The notes under the pieces are model-generated. The model saw nothing but the letters and a program-made list of their open reading frames with translations, was not told the origin of the DNA and ran no database searches. Shown here piece by piece: positions 23,890-32,188 of a stretch of DNA of 36,874 nt (its first letter is position 1; each line of letters begins with the position of its first letter). A program made the position numbers and the translations under genes. The stretch comes from an uncultured Bacteroidia bacterium (GTDB lineage: Bacteria > Bacteroidota > Bacteroidia > Bacteroidales > F082): the NCBI GenBank assembly GCA_902794155.1, contig CADBGN010000016.1:1-36874 (forward strand), read 5' to 3'.

Positions 23890-24720
23890 ATGAAAAAATT
23901 AATTGCTTTCCTCATGGTTGCTGGCCTTATGACTTTTGGTTTCAGCAATCTCGCCGTTGCTCAAGATGAGCAAGCGCAAACCGAGCAGACGGAACAGACC
24001 GTAGCTCCTGAACAACAACCCGAAGTCGCTCCCGTTGAGACTGTGGAAGAAATCACTCCTGCTGCTACCACGGCTGAGCCCAAGACTTTCCGTGAAGCCA
24101 TTAAGAAGCAATTCATCGATGGCGGTCCGGCCTTCATGGGTATCGTGTTGATCATCTTGTTGATTGGTATGGCCATCTCCATTGAGAGAATCATTTATTT
24201 GACTCTCGCTACCGCCAACTCCAAGAAGCTTCTGGCTGGTATTGAAGCCAAGATGAAGAACGGCGACGTTGAAGGCGCCAAGCAGCTCTGCAAGGACACT
24301 CGCGGTCCTGTAGCCAGCATCTTCACCCAAGGCCTCATCCGCTATCAGGACGGCCAGTCGCTCGAAGAGGTTGAAAAGTCTATCGTTTCTTATGGTTCCG
24401 TTGCTGGTGGTAAGCTTGAAAGCGGCCTGAGCTGGGTTGGCCTTTGCATCAGCTTGGCTCCTATGTTCGGTTTCATGGGTACCGTTATCGGTATGATTCA
24501 GGCCTTCGACGACATCGCCGCTGCTGGTGACATGAGCCCGCAGATCGTTGCTTCCGGTATGAAGGTCGCTCTGTTGACCACCGTGTTCGGTCTGATCGCC
24601 GCTATCATCCTTCAGATTTTCTTCAACTTCATCGCTTCAAAGATTGAAAACATCGTGAACGACATGGAAGACGCTTCCATCTCCTTCATGGACATCCTTG
24701 CTAAGTACAACAACAAATAA
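23890..24720 (+). CDS. exbB: MotA/TolQ/ExbB proton channel protein
   Basis: The protein has 276 residues. A signal peptide-like segment (1-24) precedes a Gln/Glu/Pro-rich stretch (26-65), a form common in Bacteroidota ExbB. Three transmembrane segments follow at about 81-97, 183-205 and 228-250. The conserved ExbB core GLSWVGLCISLAPMFGFMGTVIGMIQAF and GMKVALLTTVFGLIAA is present. With ExbD it uses the proton gradient to energise TonB-dependent outer-membrane transport. It starts a four-gene operon that closes with the terminator at 26254-26287. Confidence 0.94.
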   Translation: MKKLIAFLMVAGLMTFGFSNLAVAQDEQAQTEQTEQTVAPEQQPEVAPVETVEEITPAATTAEPKTFREAIKKQFIDGGPAFMGIVLIILLIGMAISIERIIYLTLATANSKKLLAGIEAKMKNGDVEGAKQLCKDTRGPVASIFTQGLIRYQDGQSLEEVEKSIVSYGSVAGGKLESGLSWVGLCISLAPMFGFMGTVIGMIQAFDDIAAAGDMSPQIVASGMKVALLTTVFGLIAAIILQIFFNFIASKIENIVNDMEDASISFMDILAKYNNK

Positions 24721-24732
24721 TAAGTAATAATC

Positions 24733-25164
24733 ATGAACGGTAAGCTTTCAAACATCGGTAAATGGGTATTTGGCCTGTTGGTTTTGATCACCGTTGGCTT
24801 GGGCGTGTATTTCTACCTCGGCCTGACGGATGCCAGCCGCACCAACTTATTCCTGAATTGGGGCTACATCTTGATTATACTTGGTATCGTCATTGCATTG
24901 ATTTCAGTCATCTTCACCGCCGCCGTCAAAGGTGTTAACGGTAAGACGCTATTGATTGCCATCATTGCATTCGCTATTATTGCAGTTGTAGCTTACTTTA
25001 TGTCGAAAGGCGCTTTTGCCAAACCGTATCCTGCTGGCGAGACTGTCTACACTGGCAAGACACACGGAATGGTTGAAATGGGCCTTAACTTCTTCTACAT
25101 CACATTGGGCGTTGCCCTTGTGTCCATTCTGTTCTCTGTTATTTACAAGGCAGTTAAAAAGTAA
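24733..25164 (+). CDS. Small four-helix membrane protein of the Exb operon
   Basis: The protein has 143 residues with four hydrophobic segments at about 9-30, 41-65, 75-92 and 115-138. I do not recognise a named domain. It lies 12 nt after exbB and 11 nt before the first exbD. A short multi-helix protein is often found in this position in Bacteroidota exb cassettes, so it is likely a structural accessory of the energising complex; that role is inferred from context. Confidence 0.8.
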   Translation: MNGKLSNIGKWVFGLLVLITVGLGVYFYLGLTDASRTNLFLNWGYILIILGIVIALISVIFTAAVKGVNGKTLLIAIIAFAIIAVVAYFMSKGAFAKPYPAGETVYTGKTHGMVEMGLNFFYITLGVALVSILFSVIYKAVKK

Positions 25165-25175
25165 AGCATTTCATC

Positions 25176-25748
25176 ATGGCAAGAAAAACACCAGAAATCA
25201 ATTCGAGTTCGCAGGCTGACATAGCATTCTTGCTGTTGTGTTTCTTCCTGATGACGACCTCTATGGACGTGGACTATGGTATTACCCGTCGTCTGCCTCC
25301 TCCGGTCCAGGCCGAACAAGAGGATACCAAGGTCAAGGAAAGAAACGTGATGAATGTAATGGTAAACAAGAGTGACAAGTTGTTGGTCAATGGCCGTCCT
25401 TGCGACATCTCCATGCTGAAGGATCTCGCCAAAGACTTTATGACTCCTCGCCCCAACGACGAGACCGCTCCTGAAACGGAAGACAAGACCTTTGGCGAAG
25501 GCATTGGAACTATTAAGATGTCAAAGGGTGTCATTTCGCTCCAGAACGACCGCGGCACCTCGTATGCTATGTATATCAGTGTGCAGAATGAGTTGGCTCG
25601 AGCCTTCAACGAAATGAAGGCGGATTTGGCCAAGAAAACTTGGGGCAAGACCCTCGAGCAACTCACTGAAGATCAAACCAAGGTAATCAATGAGGCTGTG
25701 CCTGTGCGTGTCAGTGAGGCAGAACCTGTTGACTACAAAAAAGATTAA
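25176..25748 (+). CDS. exbD: ExbD/TolR biopolymer transport protein (first copy)
   Basis: The protein has 190 residues. One transmembrane helix (about 12-28, QADIAFLLLCFFLMTTSMD) carries the key Asp of the SxxDIxFLLL motif that takes part in proton flow. The rest is a periplasmic domain with the usual ExbD pattern (NVMVNKSDKLLVNG...GTSYAMYISVQNELARAFNEM). It works with ExbB and TonB. The long acidic loop (MTPRPNDETAPETEDKT) and C-terminus make it longer than typical ExbD. The second copy follows after 14 nt. Confidence 0.92.
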   Translation: MARKTPEINSSSQADIAFLLLCFFLMTTSMDVDYGITRRLPPPVQAEQEDTKVKERNVMNVMVNKSDKLLVNGRPCDISMLKDLAKDFMTPRPNDETAPETEDKTFGEGIGTIKMSKGVISLQNDRGTSYAMYISVQNELARAFNEMKADLAKKTWGKTLEQLTEDQTKVINEAVPVRVSEAEPVDYKKD

Positions 25749-25762
25749 AGGAGGATAGAAAT

Positions 25763-26233
25763 ATGGCAAAATTCAGAAAAGAAGGGAAGAAGGAAGTGCC
25801 ACAAGTGAGCACCTCTTCACTGCCTGATATCGTCTACATGTTGATATTCTTCTTCATGATTACGACCACAATGCGTGACGTCGAACTGAAGGTGAAGTCA
25901 TCACCTCTGCCGAAAGCCTCTGAGATTCAAAAGCTCGAGCATAAGGCTTTGGTGAGTTCCATCTACATCGGCGCACCTCGTGACACGAAACTCGGTACCG
26001 AATCGCGTATCCAATTGGATGATGCCTTCGCCACGACGGAACAAATTGCCGACTGGATTCAGAAGGAACGTGACTCGCGTAACCCTGCCGACATTCCGTT
26101 GTTGACTACGGCTTTGAAGGTACATAAGGACACCCGTATGGGTATCGTGACCGACGTGAAACAGGAGCTCCGTAAAGTGAGTGCCTTCCGTATCAACTAT
26201 ACGACATTAAAAGGCAGCGCGTTGGAGAACTGA
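25763..26233 (+). CDS. exbD2: ExbD/TolR biopolymer transport protein (second copy)
   Basis: The protein has 156 residues. The helix SSLPDIVYMLIFFFMITTTM (about 18-37) has the conserved Asp in LPDIVYMLIFFF. The periplasmic domain has SSIYIGAP...ALKVHKDTRMGIVTDVKQELRKVSAFRINYTT, the normal ExbD ending. Paired ExbD genes are common in Bacteroidota and probably form a mixed dimer or alternative complexes. It is the last gene of the operon; an intrinsic terminator begins 21 nt after its stop. Confidence 0.93.
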   Translation: MAKFRKEGKKEVPQVSTSSLPDIVYMLIFFFMITTTMRDVELKVKSSPLPKASEIQKLEHKALVSSIYIGAPRDTKLGTESRIQLDDAFATTEQIADWIQKERDSRNPADIPLLTTALKVHKDTRMGIVTDVKQELRKVSAFRINYTTLKGSALEN

Positions 26234-26253
26234 TCTCCGCGTTGCGTCAAACG

Positions 26254-26287
26254 AAAAGGGCGGCAAGTCAAATTGTCGCCCTTTTTT
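26254..26287 (+). terminator. Intrinsic terminator of the exb operon
   Basis: AAAAGGGCG pairs with CGCCCTTTT around a 15-nt loop, followed by further T residues. It lies right after the second exbD and before the endonuclease promoter. Confidence 0.9.
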
Positions 26288-26320
26288 GCGCCCTGCAGTC
26301 AGGAAAGACAAAAAAATTGC

Positions 26321-26328
26321 TATTTTTG
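26321..26328 (+). promoter_or_regulatory. -7 element of the endonuclease I fusion gene
   Basis: TATTTTTG is a full TAnnTTTG match, 22 nt before the ATG at 26351 and just after the exb terminator. Confidence 0.6.
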
Positions 26329-26350
26329 CCATCCATTTAGAAGTTTTAAC

Positions 26351-29300
26351 ATGAAGAAAGTTTTAGCTACCCTTCTCCTGCTCGCCTTGACGGGCATGGG
26401 CTTAATGGCACAAATCCCCGCCGGTTACTATAACAATGCCAACGGCAAGACCGGCGATGACCTGAAAACCGCCTTGCACGACATCATCAAGGATCACACC
26501 ACCATTTATTATTCCAATATTTGGACTGCCTTTTGGAGTACCGATAACAAAGGCAACGGCGTGGTTTGGGACATGTATTCCGACATCCCTAACGGCTCAC
26601 CAGCTTATACCTATTCGATGGGCCAAAACCAATGTGGCGAATATGTTCAGGAAGGCGACTGTTATAACCGTGAACATTCGTGGCCGCAGAGCTGGTTCAA
26701 TGGCGACGACCAGGCTGTTCCAAGCCGCGACTTGCATCATGTCTTCCCCACCGACGGCTTTGTGAACTCCCAAAGGAGCAATTATCCTTTCGGTGAGGTG
26801 AACAACGCATCGTGGACTTCCCAAAACGGGTCGAAGTTAGGCTCTTGCAAGACCTCCTTGGGCTATAACGGCACCGTTTTTGAGCCTATCGACGAATACA
26901 AAGGCGACTTTGCCCGCGCCATGATGTACATGAGCGTGCGCTACTATACCGAGGACGGCAGTTGGGGTTCGAGCGACATGACCACCAAGTCGGAAATCAA
27001 GCCGTGGGCCATTCAGCTTTTTATGCGTTGGAACGAACAAGACCCGGTCAGTCAGAAGGAAATCGACCGTAATAATGTCATTTATAATGACTATCAGTCC
27101 AATCGCAATCCTTTCGTTGACCATCCAGAATATGCCCGCATGATTTGGGACCCCAACTGGCAAGGGGGCGTCAGTGGTTATGTGAAGGTGACCAGCACCG
27201 ACGAAATCACCGACGGCAACTACCTGATTGTCTGTGAAAACTACAACGTTGCTTTCGATGGTTCCTTGACTTCTTTGGATGTCGTCGGCAACAAGATTGA
27301 TGTCACGATAAGCGGAAATACCATCGAATCCAATGCCACGACCGATGCCAAGGCCTTCACGATTACTGCCAAAACGGGTGGTTATTCCATCAAGAGTGCC
27401 AGCGGGTATTACATCGGCAACACCAGCGATGAAAACGCTTTGAAGACAAGCCGAACTGATAGTTATACAAACACGATTTCCTTTACCGATGGCAATGCGG
27501 ATATCGTTAGCAGCTCAAGCTACCTGAGGTACAATGCGACAACCAACCAGAACCGGTTCCGGTACTATAAATCGAATACCTATACAAACCAGCAAGCCAT
27601 CCAGCTTTACAAAAAGATTGAAGCCTATAGCATCACGCTGGCCTCGGTGGAACACGGCAGCATCAGCGCCAACGTGGAAGAAGCCGTCGAAGGGGCTAAC
27701 ATCATCTTGACAGCCACACCTGACGAGGGCTATGAATTGGATGCTTGGACGGTCACCGATGCCGCAAACAACATCATTCCGGTTACTGATAATCAATTTG
27801 TGATGCCAGCTAGCAACGTCACGGTGGGTGCTACGTTTGTCTATGTCGGGGAACCTTTTGCTCAACAATACTATTTGGTGACCTCGGTCGACCAACTTGT
27901 TGCGGGAAGGACATATCTTATTGTAAACACCGAGGCACAGAAAGCTATGGGCGCAACAAGTTCAAACGGCAACAATAGGACAGCTGTAGATGCTGACATT
28001 ACAGACAATGTCATCTCTACTTTGGGCGATGCCTATGAGTTCGTTTTGGGAGGCTCTACCAGTGCATGGACTTTCTTTGATGCCAATTGGAATAGTACAG
28101 GTGGTTATCTTTACGCGGCCAGTAGTAGTGCAAACTATTTGAAGACACGAGCCGACAACGATGATGATAATGGCAAGTGGAGCATCGCGATTGCTTCTGA
28201 CGGTACTGCCACAATTATTGCCCAAGGTTCCAACACGAGAAACAACCTCCGTTATAATCCCAATAACGGTTCCCCCATCTTCAGCTGTTACGGCAGTTCA
28301 AGCAATTTGGCAAAGGTGGAGCTGTACATCTGTAGCGAAGAATACGACCATACGGAAGACGCAACCATTGCTACCGTTTTCTCCTTCGACAAGCACATTG
28401 TACGTAGCGGCGTCACGCTTACAGTCAGCGGAACGGCTGCATGCAACGATGCCAGCCATCTGATTCTTGAGGAAGGGGCACAATTCGTCCACCATAATGA
28501 TGGTGTGATGGCAACCCTCAAGAAAAGCGTCGAGGCCTACACTGACGATGGCGGTTGGTACACTATCGCCACTCCTTTTGTCTCGTATGCTCCTGCCGGG
28601 ACAATGGTTGGCGACAACTACGACCTTTACGCTTTCAACGAGGCTGGCCCATTGGAATATGTGAATCATAAACAAGGGGATGGCTTCGATTTGATTCCGG
28701 ACCAAGGTTATTTGTATGCCCATCATCCTGTCGCCACATTGCGCATGACGGGTACGCTGAATAGCGGTGACTACAGCCAAACTGTCAACCTGAGTTATAC
28801 CAACAGCGACACCAATCTGAAGGGCTTCAATCTTTTGGGCAATCCTACTGCACACGACATTACTTTCGCAAAGAGCGACAACGTTTCGGACGGGTATTAT
28901 TATATCCACTACGGTGACTCATGGACTTATGCCACGGGCAATACCGTGCCTGTAGGTCGTGGTTTTCTGGTCAAGGCCAATGCCCCCGACCAAACGGTGA
29001 CTCTCAATTCTCAGAGCAAGAGAAGCGATAGTCCGGAGGAAGGCCGATACCTATGCCTCACCATGGGCGATGAAAAGGCTTACGTCAAACTCACCGAAGG
29101 TGTGAGCATGCCCTTGATGGACTTGAGGGGACAGCATTCGAGTCTCTATCTGCTCAGCGAGCATAAACCTTATGTCATGCTCGTGCGAGATGGCGCCGAG
29201 TCGCTCGACCTTTGCTATGAAGTCCGCCATAATGGGGAACAGGTCCTCTCGGTCGATGCCGAAGGCCATGGTTTGACCTATCTCCACCTTATTGATAACA

Positions 29301-29638
29301 TGACTGGAGCCGATGTGGATCTGTTGCGTACGCCTTCCTATGCTTTCGAGGCAAAGAAGGGCGATTATCCCACACGGTTTAGGTTGGCGTTTGATCCTTC
29401 AACAGATCCCTTCAACGAGGGCTCAATGGACTTCGCTTATGTTGCGGATGGAGAGATTCGTCTTATAGAGACATGCCATGGAGCGTCTCTGCAGATGATG
29501 GATATGACGGGACGCACCGTTCTTACAGTTGGAGACGTTTCAGGAAACGTCTCTACAAGGGGAATGGCACCGGGCGTGTATGTGCTGCGCCTTGTTGCCA
29601 ACGACCAAGTCCGTATCCAAAAGATTGTGGTGCCATAA
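26351..29638 (+). CDS. Secreted endonuclease I (EndA/NucM type) with repeats and T9SS sorting domain
   Basis: The chosen ATG at 26351 starts a signal peptide (MKKVLATLLLLALTGMGLMAQ); the frame upstream lies in the terminator and is rejected. The product has 1095 residues. The nuclease domain (about 24-265) shows NREHSWPQSWF (107-116) and RDLHHVFPTDGFVNSQRSN (126-144), the metal- and catalytic-His motifs of endonuclease I, which cut DNA or RNA nonspecifically outside the cell. Two related beta-rich modules surround an InlB/bacterial-repeat domain (EHGSISANVEEA...MPASNVTVGATF). A long C-terminal module shared with the 1330-residue protein ends in a T9SS type A domain (APGVYVLRL...IQKIVVP). The 3' end contains palindromes inserted in frame. 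Confidence 0.92.
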   Translation: MKKVLATLLLLALTGMGLMAQIPAGYYNNANGKTGDDLKTALHDIIKDHTTIYYSNIWTAFWSTDNKGNGVVWDMYSDIPNGSPAYTYSMGQNQCGEYVQEGDCYNREHSWPQSWFNGDDQAVPSRDLHHVFPTDGFVNSQRSNYPFGEVNNASWTSQNGSKLGSCKTSLGYNGTVFEPIDEYKGDFARAMMYMSVRYYTEDGSWGSSDMTTKSEIKPWAIQLFMRWNEQDPVSQKEIDRNNVIYNDYQSNRNPFVDHPEYARMIWDPNWQGGVSGYVKVTSTDEITDGNYLIVCENYNVAFDGSLTSLDVVGNKIDVTISGNTIESNATTDAKAFTITAKTGGYSIKSASGYYIGNTSDENALKTSRTDSYTNTISFTDGNADIVSSSSYLRYNATTNQNRFRYYKSNTYTNQQAIQLYKKIEAYSITLASVEHGSISANVEEAVEGANIILTATPDEGYELDAWTVTDAANNIIPVTDNQFVMPASNVTVGATFVYVGEPFAQQYYLVTSVDQLVAGRTYLIVNTEAQKAMGATSSNGNNRTAVDADITDNVISTLGDAYEFVLGGSTSAWTFFDANWNSTGGYLYAASSSANYLKTRADNDDDNGKWSIAIASDGTATIIAQGSNTRNNLRYNPNNGSPIFSCYGSSSNLAKVELYICSEEYDHTEDATIATVFSFDKHIVRSGVTLTVSGTAACNDASHLILEEGAQFVHHNDGVMATLKKSVEAYTDDGGWYTIATPFVSYAPAGTMVGDNYDLYAFNEAGPLEYVNHKQGDGFDLIPDQGYLYAHHPVATLRMTGTLNSGDYSQTVNLSYTNSDTNLKGFNLLGNPTAHDITFAKSDNVSDGYYYIHYGDSWTYATGNTVPVGRGFLVKANAPDQTVTLNSQSKRSDSPEEGRYLCLTMGDEKAYVKLTEGVSMPLMDLRGQHSSLYLLSEHKPYVMLVRDGAESLDLCYEVRHNGEQVLSVDAEGHGLTYLHLIDNMTGADVDLLRTPSYAFEAKKGDYPTRFRLAFDPSTDPFNEGSMDFAYVADGEIRLIETCHGASLQMMDMTGRTVLTVGDVSGNVSTRGMAPGVYVLRLVANDQVRIQKIVVP
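29466..29553. repeat. Two REP-like palindromes inside the endonuclease coding region
   Basis: AGAGAC...GTCTCT flanks a GCCATGG core at about 29467-29490. GAGACGTTTC-AG-GAAACGTCTC (29532-29553) has perfect 10-bp arms. Both are translated in frame within the T9SS domain (the second as GDVSGNVS). Palindromes of the GAGACG/CGTCTC type are a familiar form of dispersed bacterial repeat. Confidence 0.75.
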
Positions 29639-29678
29639 AAATAGTAAATGCCTTTACTATCCGTTTGTTTACTTTTTG

Positions 29679-29686
29679 TATCTTTG
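29679..29686 (+). promoter_or_regulatory. -7 element of the cysteate-synthase-like gene
   Basis: TATCTTTG matches the Bacteroidota -7 consensus, 29 nt before the ATG at 29716. A -33 partner is not clear. Confidence 0.6.
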
Positions 29687-29715
29687 CGCGATAATAACCG
29701 CAAAAGATATAAAAG

Positions 29716-31008
29716 ATGATATTTGTGCCTACGAAATACCAGCTACAAACCGTAGCCACCGGCCGCGTATTCGACGATGAAGGCTGGACTTTGGACGACC
29801 GTCAATGTGACAAACCTAGCATGGTGCGCCCTGTCTATGAAAAGAAGCAACTCGAAGTGAAGGAAGGTGCTTGTCTTGGCCTTTATCGCTACGCGGATTG
29901 GTTGCCTATCAAGACTATGCTCAGCAACCCTTCAGAGCCTGTTACTTATAAAAGTGAAGAACTAGCCAAACGCCTTGGCTTGAACAACCTTTATATCACT
30001 TTTAATGGTTGGTGGCCTGAGCGTAACGCCCGCATGACGACCTGCTCCTTCAAGGAGATGGAGGCTTATTCGGTATGCGCTCGTTTAGGTGACGACTTGA
30101 AAGATAAAGTGTTGGTTGTAGCTTCGGCTGGCAACACAGCACGCGCCTTCGCCAAGGTGTGTTCCGATAACGGCATCAAACTGCTGCTCTGCGTGCCTCA
30201 GGACAATATCAATGCCTTATGGTTCGACAAGCCCTTGAATCCTTGTGTGAAGCTCATCACCACTGAGTCTGGCAGCGACTATTTCGATGCTATTAACTTA
30301 TCGAATGTAGTCTGTGAAATGGAAGGCTATCTTGCCGAAGGCGGTGCCAAGAACATTGCCCGTCGCGATGGCATGAGCACCACGATGATGTCGGCCACGA
30401 CTTTCATCGGTCGCACGCCCGACTTCTACTTCCAGGCTGTGGGTAGTGGTACGGGTGCCATCGCAGCTTGGGAGGCTAATCTTCGTTTTATTGGCGATGG
30501 CCGTTTCGGAACGAACAAGGCCCGCCTGATGGTGTCGCAAAACAAACCATTTGTGCCGATGTATGACGCTTGGCGTGCCGATTCACGCCCCATGCTGCCC
30601 TACGATGCCGACCAGGCGCGCAAGGACGCTGCTGAGATTTGCGCCCCCGTGCTTTCCAACCGCAAGCCACCATATGGCCTTGCAGGTGGACTATATGATG
30701 CCTTGAAAGACACGAATGGAGATATCCTTGCTGTCAGTAACGACGAAGCCAATTCTGCCAAAGCCTTGTTTGAAGAATCCGAAGGCATCGATATCTACCA
30801 TGCTGCCGCCGTAGCCACAGCCTCATTGCAGCAGGCAATAGAAAAGGGAATGGTGAAAACCGATGATGTGATTATGCTCAATATTACTGGTGGTGGCGAA
30901 AAACGCTTCCACTCCGAACATGAACTATACTATCTGAAACCTAATCACATTTTCAATATTGACTTCACAAAGGAAGAAGTGGAGCGTGTTTTGGCAGAGA
31001 TGATGTAA
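29716..31008 (+). CDS. Cysteate synthase-like PLP enzyme (threonine synthase family)
   Basis: The protein has 430 residues and is cytoplasmic. It has the fold-type II PLP layout: the Schiff-base Lys in TCSFKEMEAY (K113), SAGNTARAF (137-145) for the substrate carboxylate, and AVGSGTGAIAAWE (241-253) for the phosphate. Overall sequence character (RYADWLP, NGWWPERNARM, PPYGLAGGLYDAL) fits cysteate synthase, which makes L-cysteate from O-phosphoserine and sulfite. In Bacteroidota, cysteate can feed sulfonolipid synthesis. Distinction from threonine synthase is by resemblance, not by a decisive residue. Its last 64 bp also encode, on the other strand, the C-terminus of a T9SS cargo protein. Confidence 0.8.
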   Translation: MIFVPTKYQLQTVATGRVFDDEGWTLDDRQCDKPSMVRPVYEKKQLEVKEGACLGLYRYADWLPIKTMLSNPSEPVTYKSEELAKRLGLNNLYITFNGWWPERNARMTTCSFKEMEAYSVCARLGDDLKDKVLVVASAGNTARAFAKVCSDNGIKLLLCVPQDNINALWFDKPLNPCVKLITTESGSDYFDAINLSNVVCEMEGYLAEGGAKNIARRDGMSTTMMSATTFIGRTPDFYFQAVGSGTGAIAAWEANLRFIGDGRFGTNKARLMVSQNKPFVPMYDAWRADSRPMLPYDADQARKDAAEICAPVLSNRKPPYGLAGGLYDALKDTNGDILAVSNDEANSAKALFEESEGIDIYHAAAVATASLQQAIEKGMVKTDDVIMLNITGGGEKRFHSEHELYYLKPNHIFNIDFTKEEVERVLAEMM

Positions 31009-32042
31009 ACGCCTGCTTTTAAGTCGCTGACATCAAGACGAACGGAATTGCCCTTGGCAGCCATGCTGCTAAGGGTTTTTCCATTTATGTTGTAGAGTGT
31101 GACGGATTGTAAGTCTTCCGCTTCAACCGTTACATAATCCGTGGTGGGGTTGGGATATACACAGATATTTGCCGCTTCGTTTTCATCGGTTTGCGTAATG
31201 TCTAAAGGCGTTACCCAGAAAGTGACCATGGCCGTATTGCAGTTGCAGGGAATGGTCATGTGAACGTCAAGCCATGCTACTGTTCCGGGTTCAATCTCGG
31301 GCCGTAGCGTTGCGTGGCAGGTCACCTCGACGTATTCGTCGGGTTGGGTGGGGAAAGTTGACATCAAGACGCCATTCGAATAGAAGCTGAAATCGGTGAA
31401 GAACTCGTTGGAAGGATGAACGGTGACGTCAACGGGGTCATATCCTGTATTATGGATGAGAAAACGGAAAACAGCCTGTGAGCCAGGAAACATGGCCGTG
31501 TCGCCCGTGATGGCTTCGGCCTCAAATTGGTATTGCTCTACCATATCGATTTCGATGTCGTCGATGGTCAAGTAGCTGCCTCGAGATCCAACGGCATGTA
31601 CGGCGATGTAGTTGCAATTGTTGGGAATGGTCTCCACGAAGTTGGTGAACTTCTCGTATTCACCGCTGGCGACAGTTGCAGAGAGCAGAAGCGTGTGCAT
31701 GTCGTCAGGATTGGGTGAAGTGCCAGCCCAAAACTCCAACTGATAGGTTTCGTCGGAGACTGCCCAACTGGTGAAACGGTATCTCATGCTAGGGATAAGG
31801 TACATAGGCATATACATCCACGCATCTTCAACATTGCTAAAGGCATACCAGTTTCCCGTATGGGGGATGCGGTTGTGGTCTTTCTCGAGGTAGCCGCAGC
31901 ACCATGAGGAGTCGTTGCAGGTCCAGCCTACGGGGGGTGCGAAGTCGTGGTTGGCGTATTCGAAGCTTTCGTTGAGAATATTGCCGGCCGAGGCGGAGCC
32001 TACGGTGAGGCAGAGCAGGAGCAAGGTAATGAGTTTTTTCAT
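30945..32042 (-). CDS. T9SS cargo protein with choice-of-anchor J-like domain
   Basis: The chosen start at 32042 gives 365 residues with a signal peptide (MKKLITLLLLCLTVGSASA); the frame upstream runs through the terminator hairpin and is rejected. NILNESFEYANHDFAPPVGW begins a choice-of-anchor J / cleaved-adhesin-type beta domain (about 20-185). A further Ig-like stretch leads to a T9SS type A domain (VCVYPNPTTDYVTVEAED...LKAGVYIISAKT) ending KSILKM. It should be secreted and surface-attached; ligand unknown. The TACCTTTG element (32068-32061) is 18 nt upstream. The 3' end overlaps the convergent cysteate-synthase-like gene by 64 bp. Confidence 0.88.
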   Translation of the reverse strand: MKKLITLLLLCLTVGSASAGNILNESFEYANHDFAPPVGWTCNDSSWCCGYLEKDHNRIPHTGNWYAFSNVEDAWMYMPMYLIPSMRYRFTSWAVSDETYQLEFWAGTSPNPDDMHTLLLSATVASGEYEKFTNFVETIPNNCNYIAVHAVGSRGSYLTIDDIEIDMVEQYQFEAEAITGDTAMFPGSQAVFRFLIHNTGYDPVDVTVHPSNEFFTDFSFYSNGVLMSTFPTQPDEYVEVTCHATLRPEIEPGTVAWLDVHMTIPCNCNTAMVTFWVTPLDITQTDENEAANICVYPNPTTDYVTVEAEDLQSVTLYNINGKTLSSMAAKGNSVRLDVSDLKAGVYIISAKTRSTSSFVKSILKM

Positions 32043-32060
32043 AGTGTTTCTATTTTGGGG

Positions 32061-32068
32061 CAAAGGTA
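32061..32068 (-). promoter_or_regulatory. -7 element of the anchor-J T9SS gene
   Basis: TACCTTTG on the minus strand, 18 nt before the ATG at 32042 and just after the preceding gene's terminator. Confidence 0.6.
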
Positions 32069-32069
32069 A

Positions 32070-32108
32070 AAAAAACCAATGACACGCATCGCGTGTCATT
32101 GGTTTTTT
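32070..32108. terminator. Bidirectional intrinsic terminator
   Basis: A perfect hairpin has 18-bp arms, AAAAAACCAATGACACGC and its complement, around a 3-nt loop. On the minus strand it ends in a T run, so it terminates the 1330-residue gene. Confidence 0.93.
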
Positions 32109-32129
32109 ATTACCGATGGCTCTTGGCTC

Positions 32130-32172
32130 ATGGTCTATGGCTGGCCCACAGTTGGGACAAGCCATAGACCAT
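32130..32172. repeat. Large stem-loop downstream of the CUB/T9SS gene
   Basis: Arms ATGGTCTATGGCT (32130-32142) and AGCCATAGACCAT (32160-32172) match perfectly over 13 bp, with a nested CCCA/TGGG stem in the 17-nt loop. More GGCCAT/ATGGCC words follow to 32186. There is no T run. It may be an extragenic repeat or a 3' mRNA stabiliser placed before the terminator. Confidence 0.7.
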
Positions 32173-32188
32173 AGGCCATGGGCCATAG

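Noticed and set aside
26273-26350. Upstream extension of the endonuclease gene
   Set aside because: It would begin within the exb terminator; the ATG at 26351 starts a clean signal peptide after a -7 element.
32043-32186. Upstream extension of the anchor-J T9SS protein
   Set aside because: It runs through the terminator hairpin and promoter; the ATG at 32042 begins a signal peptide.
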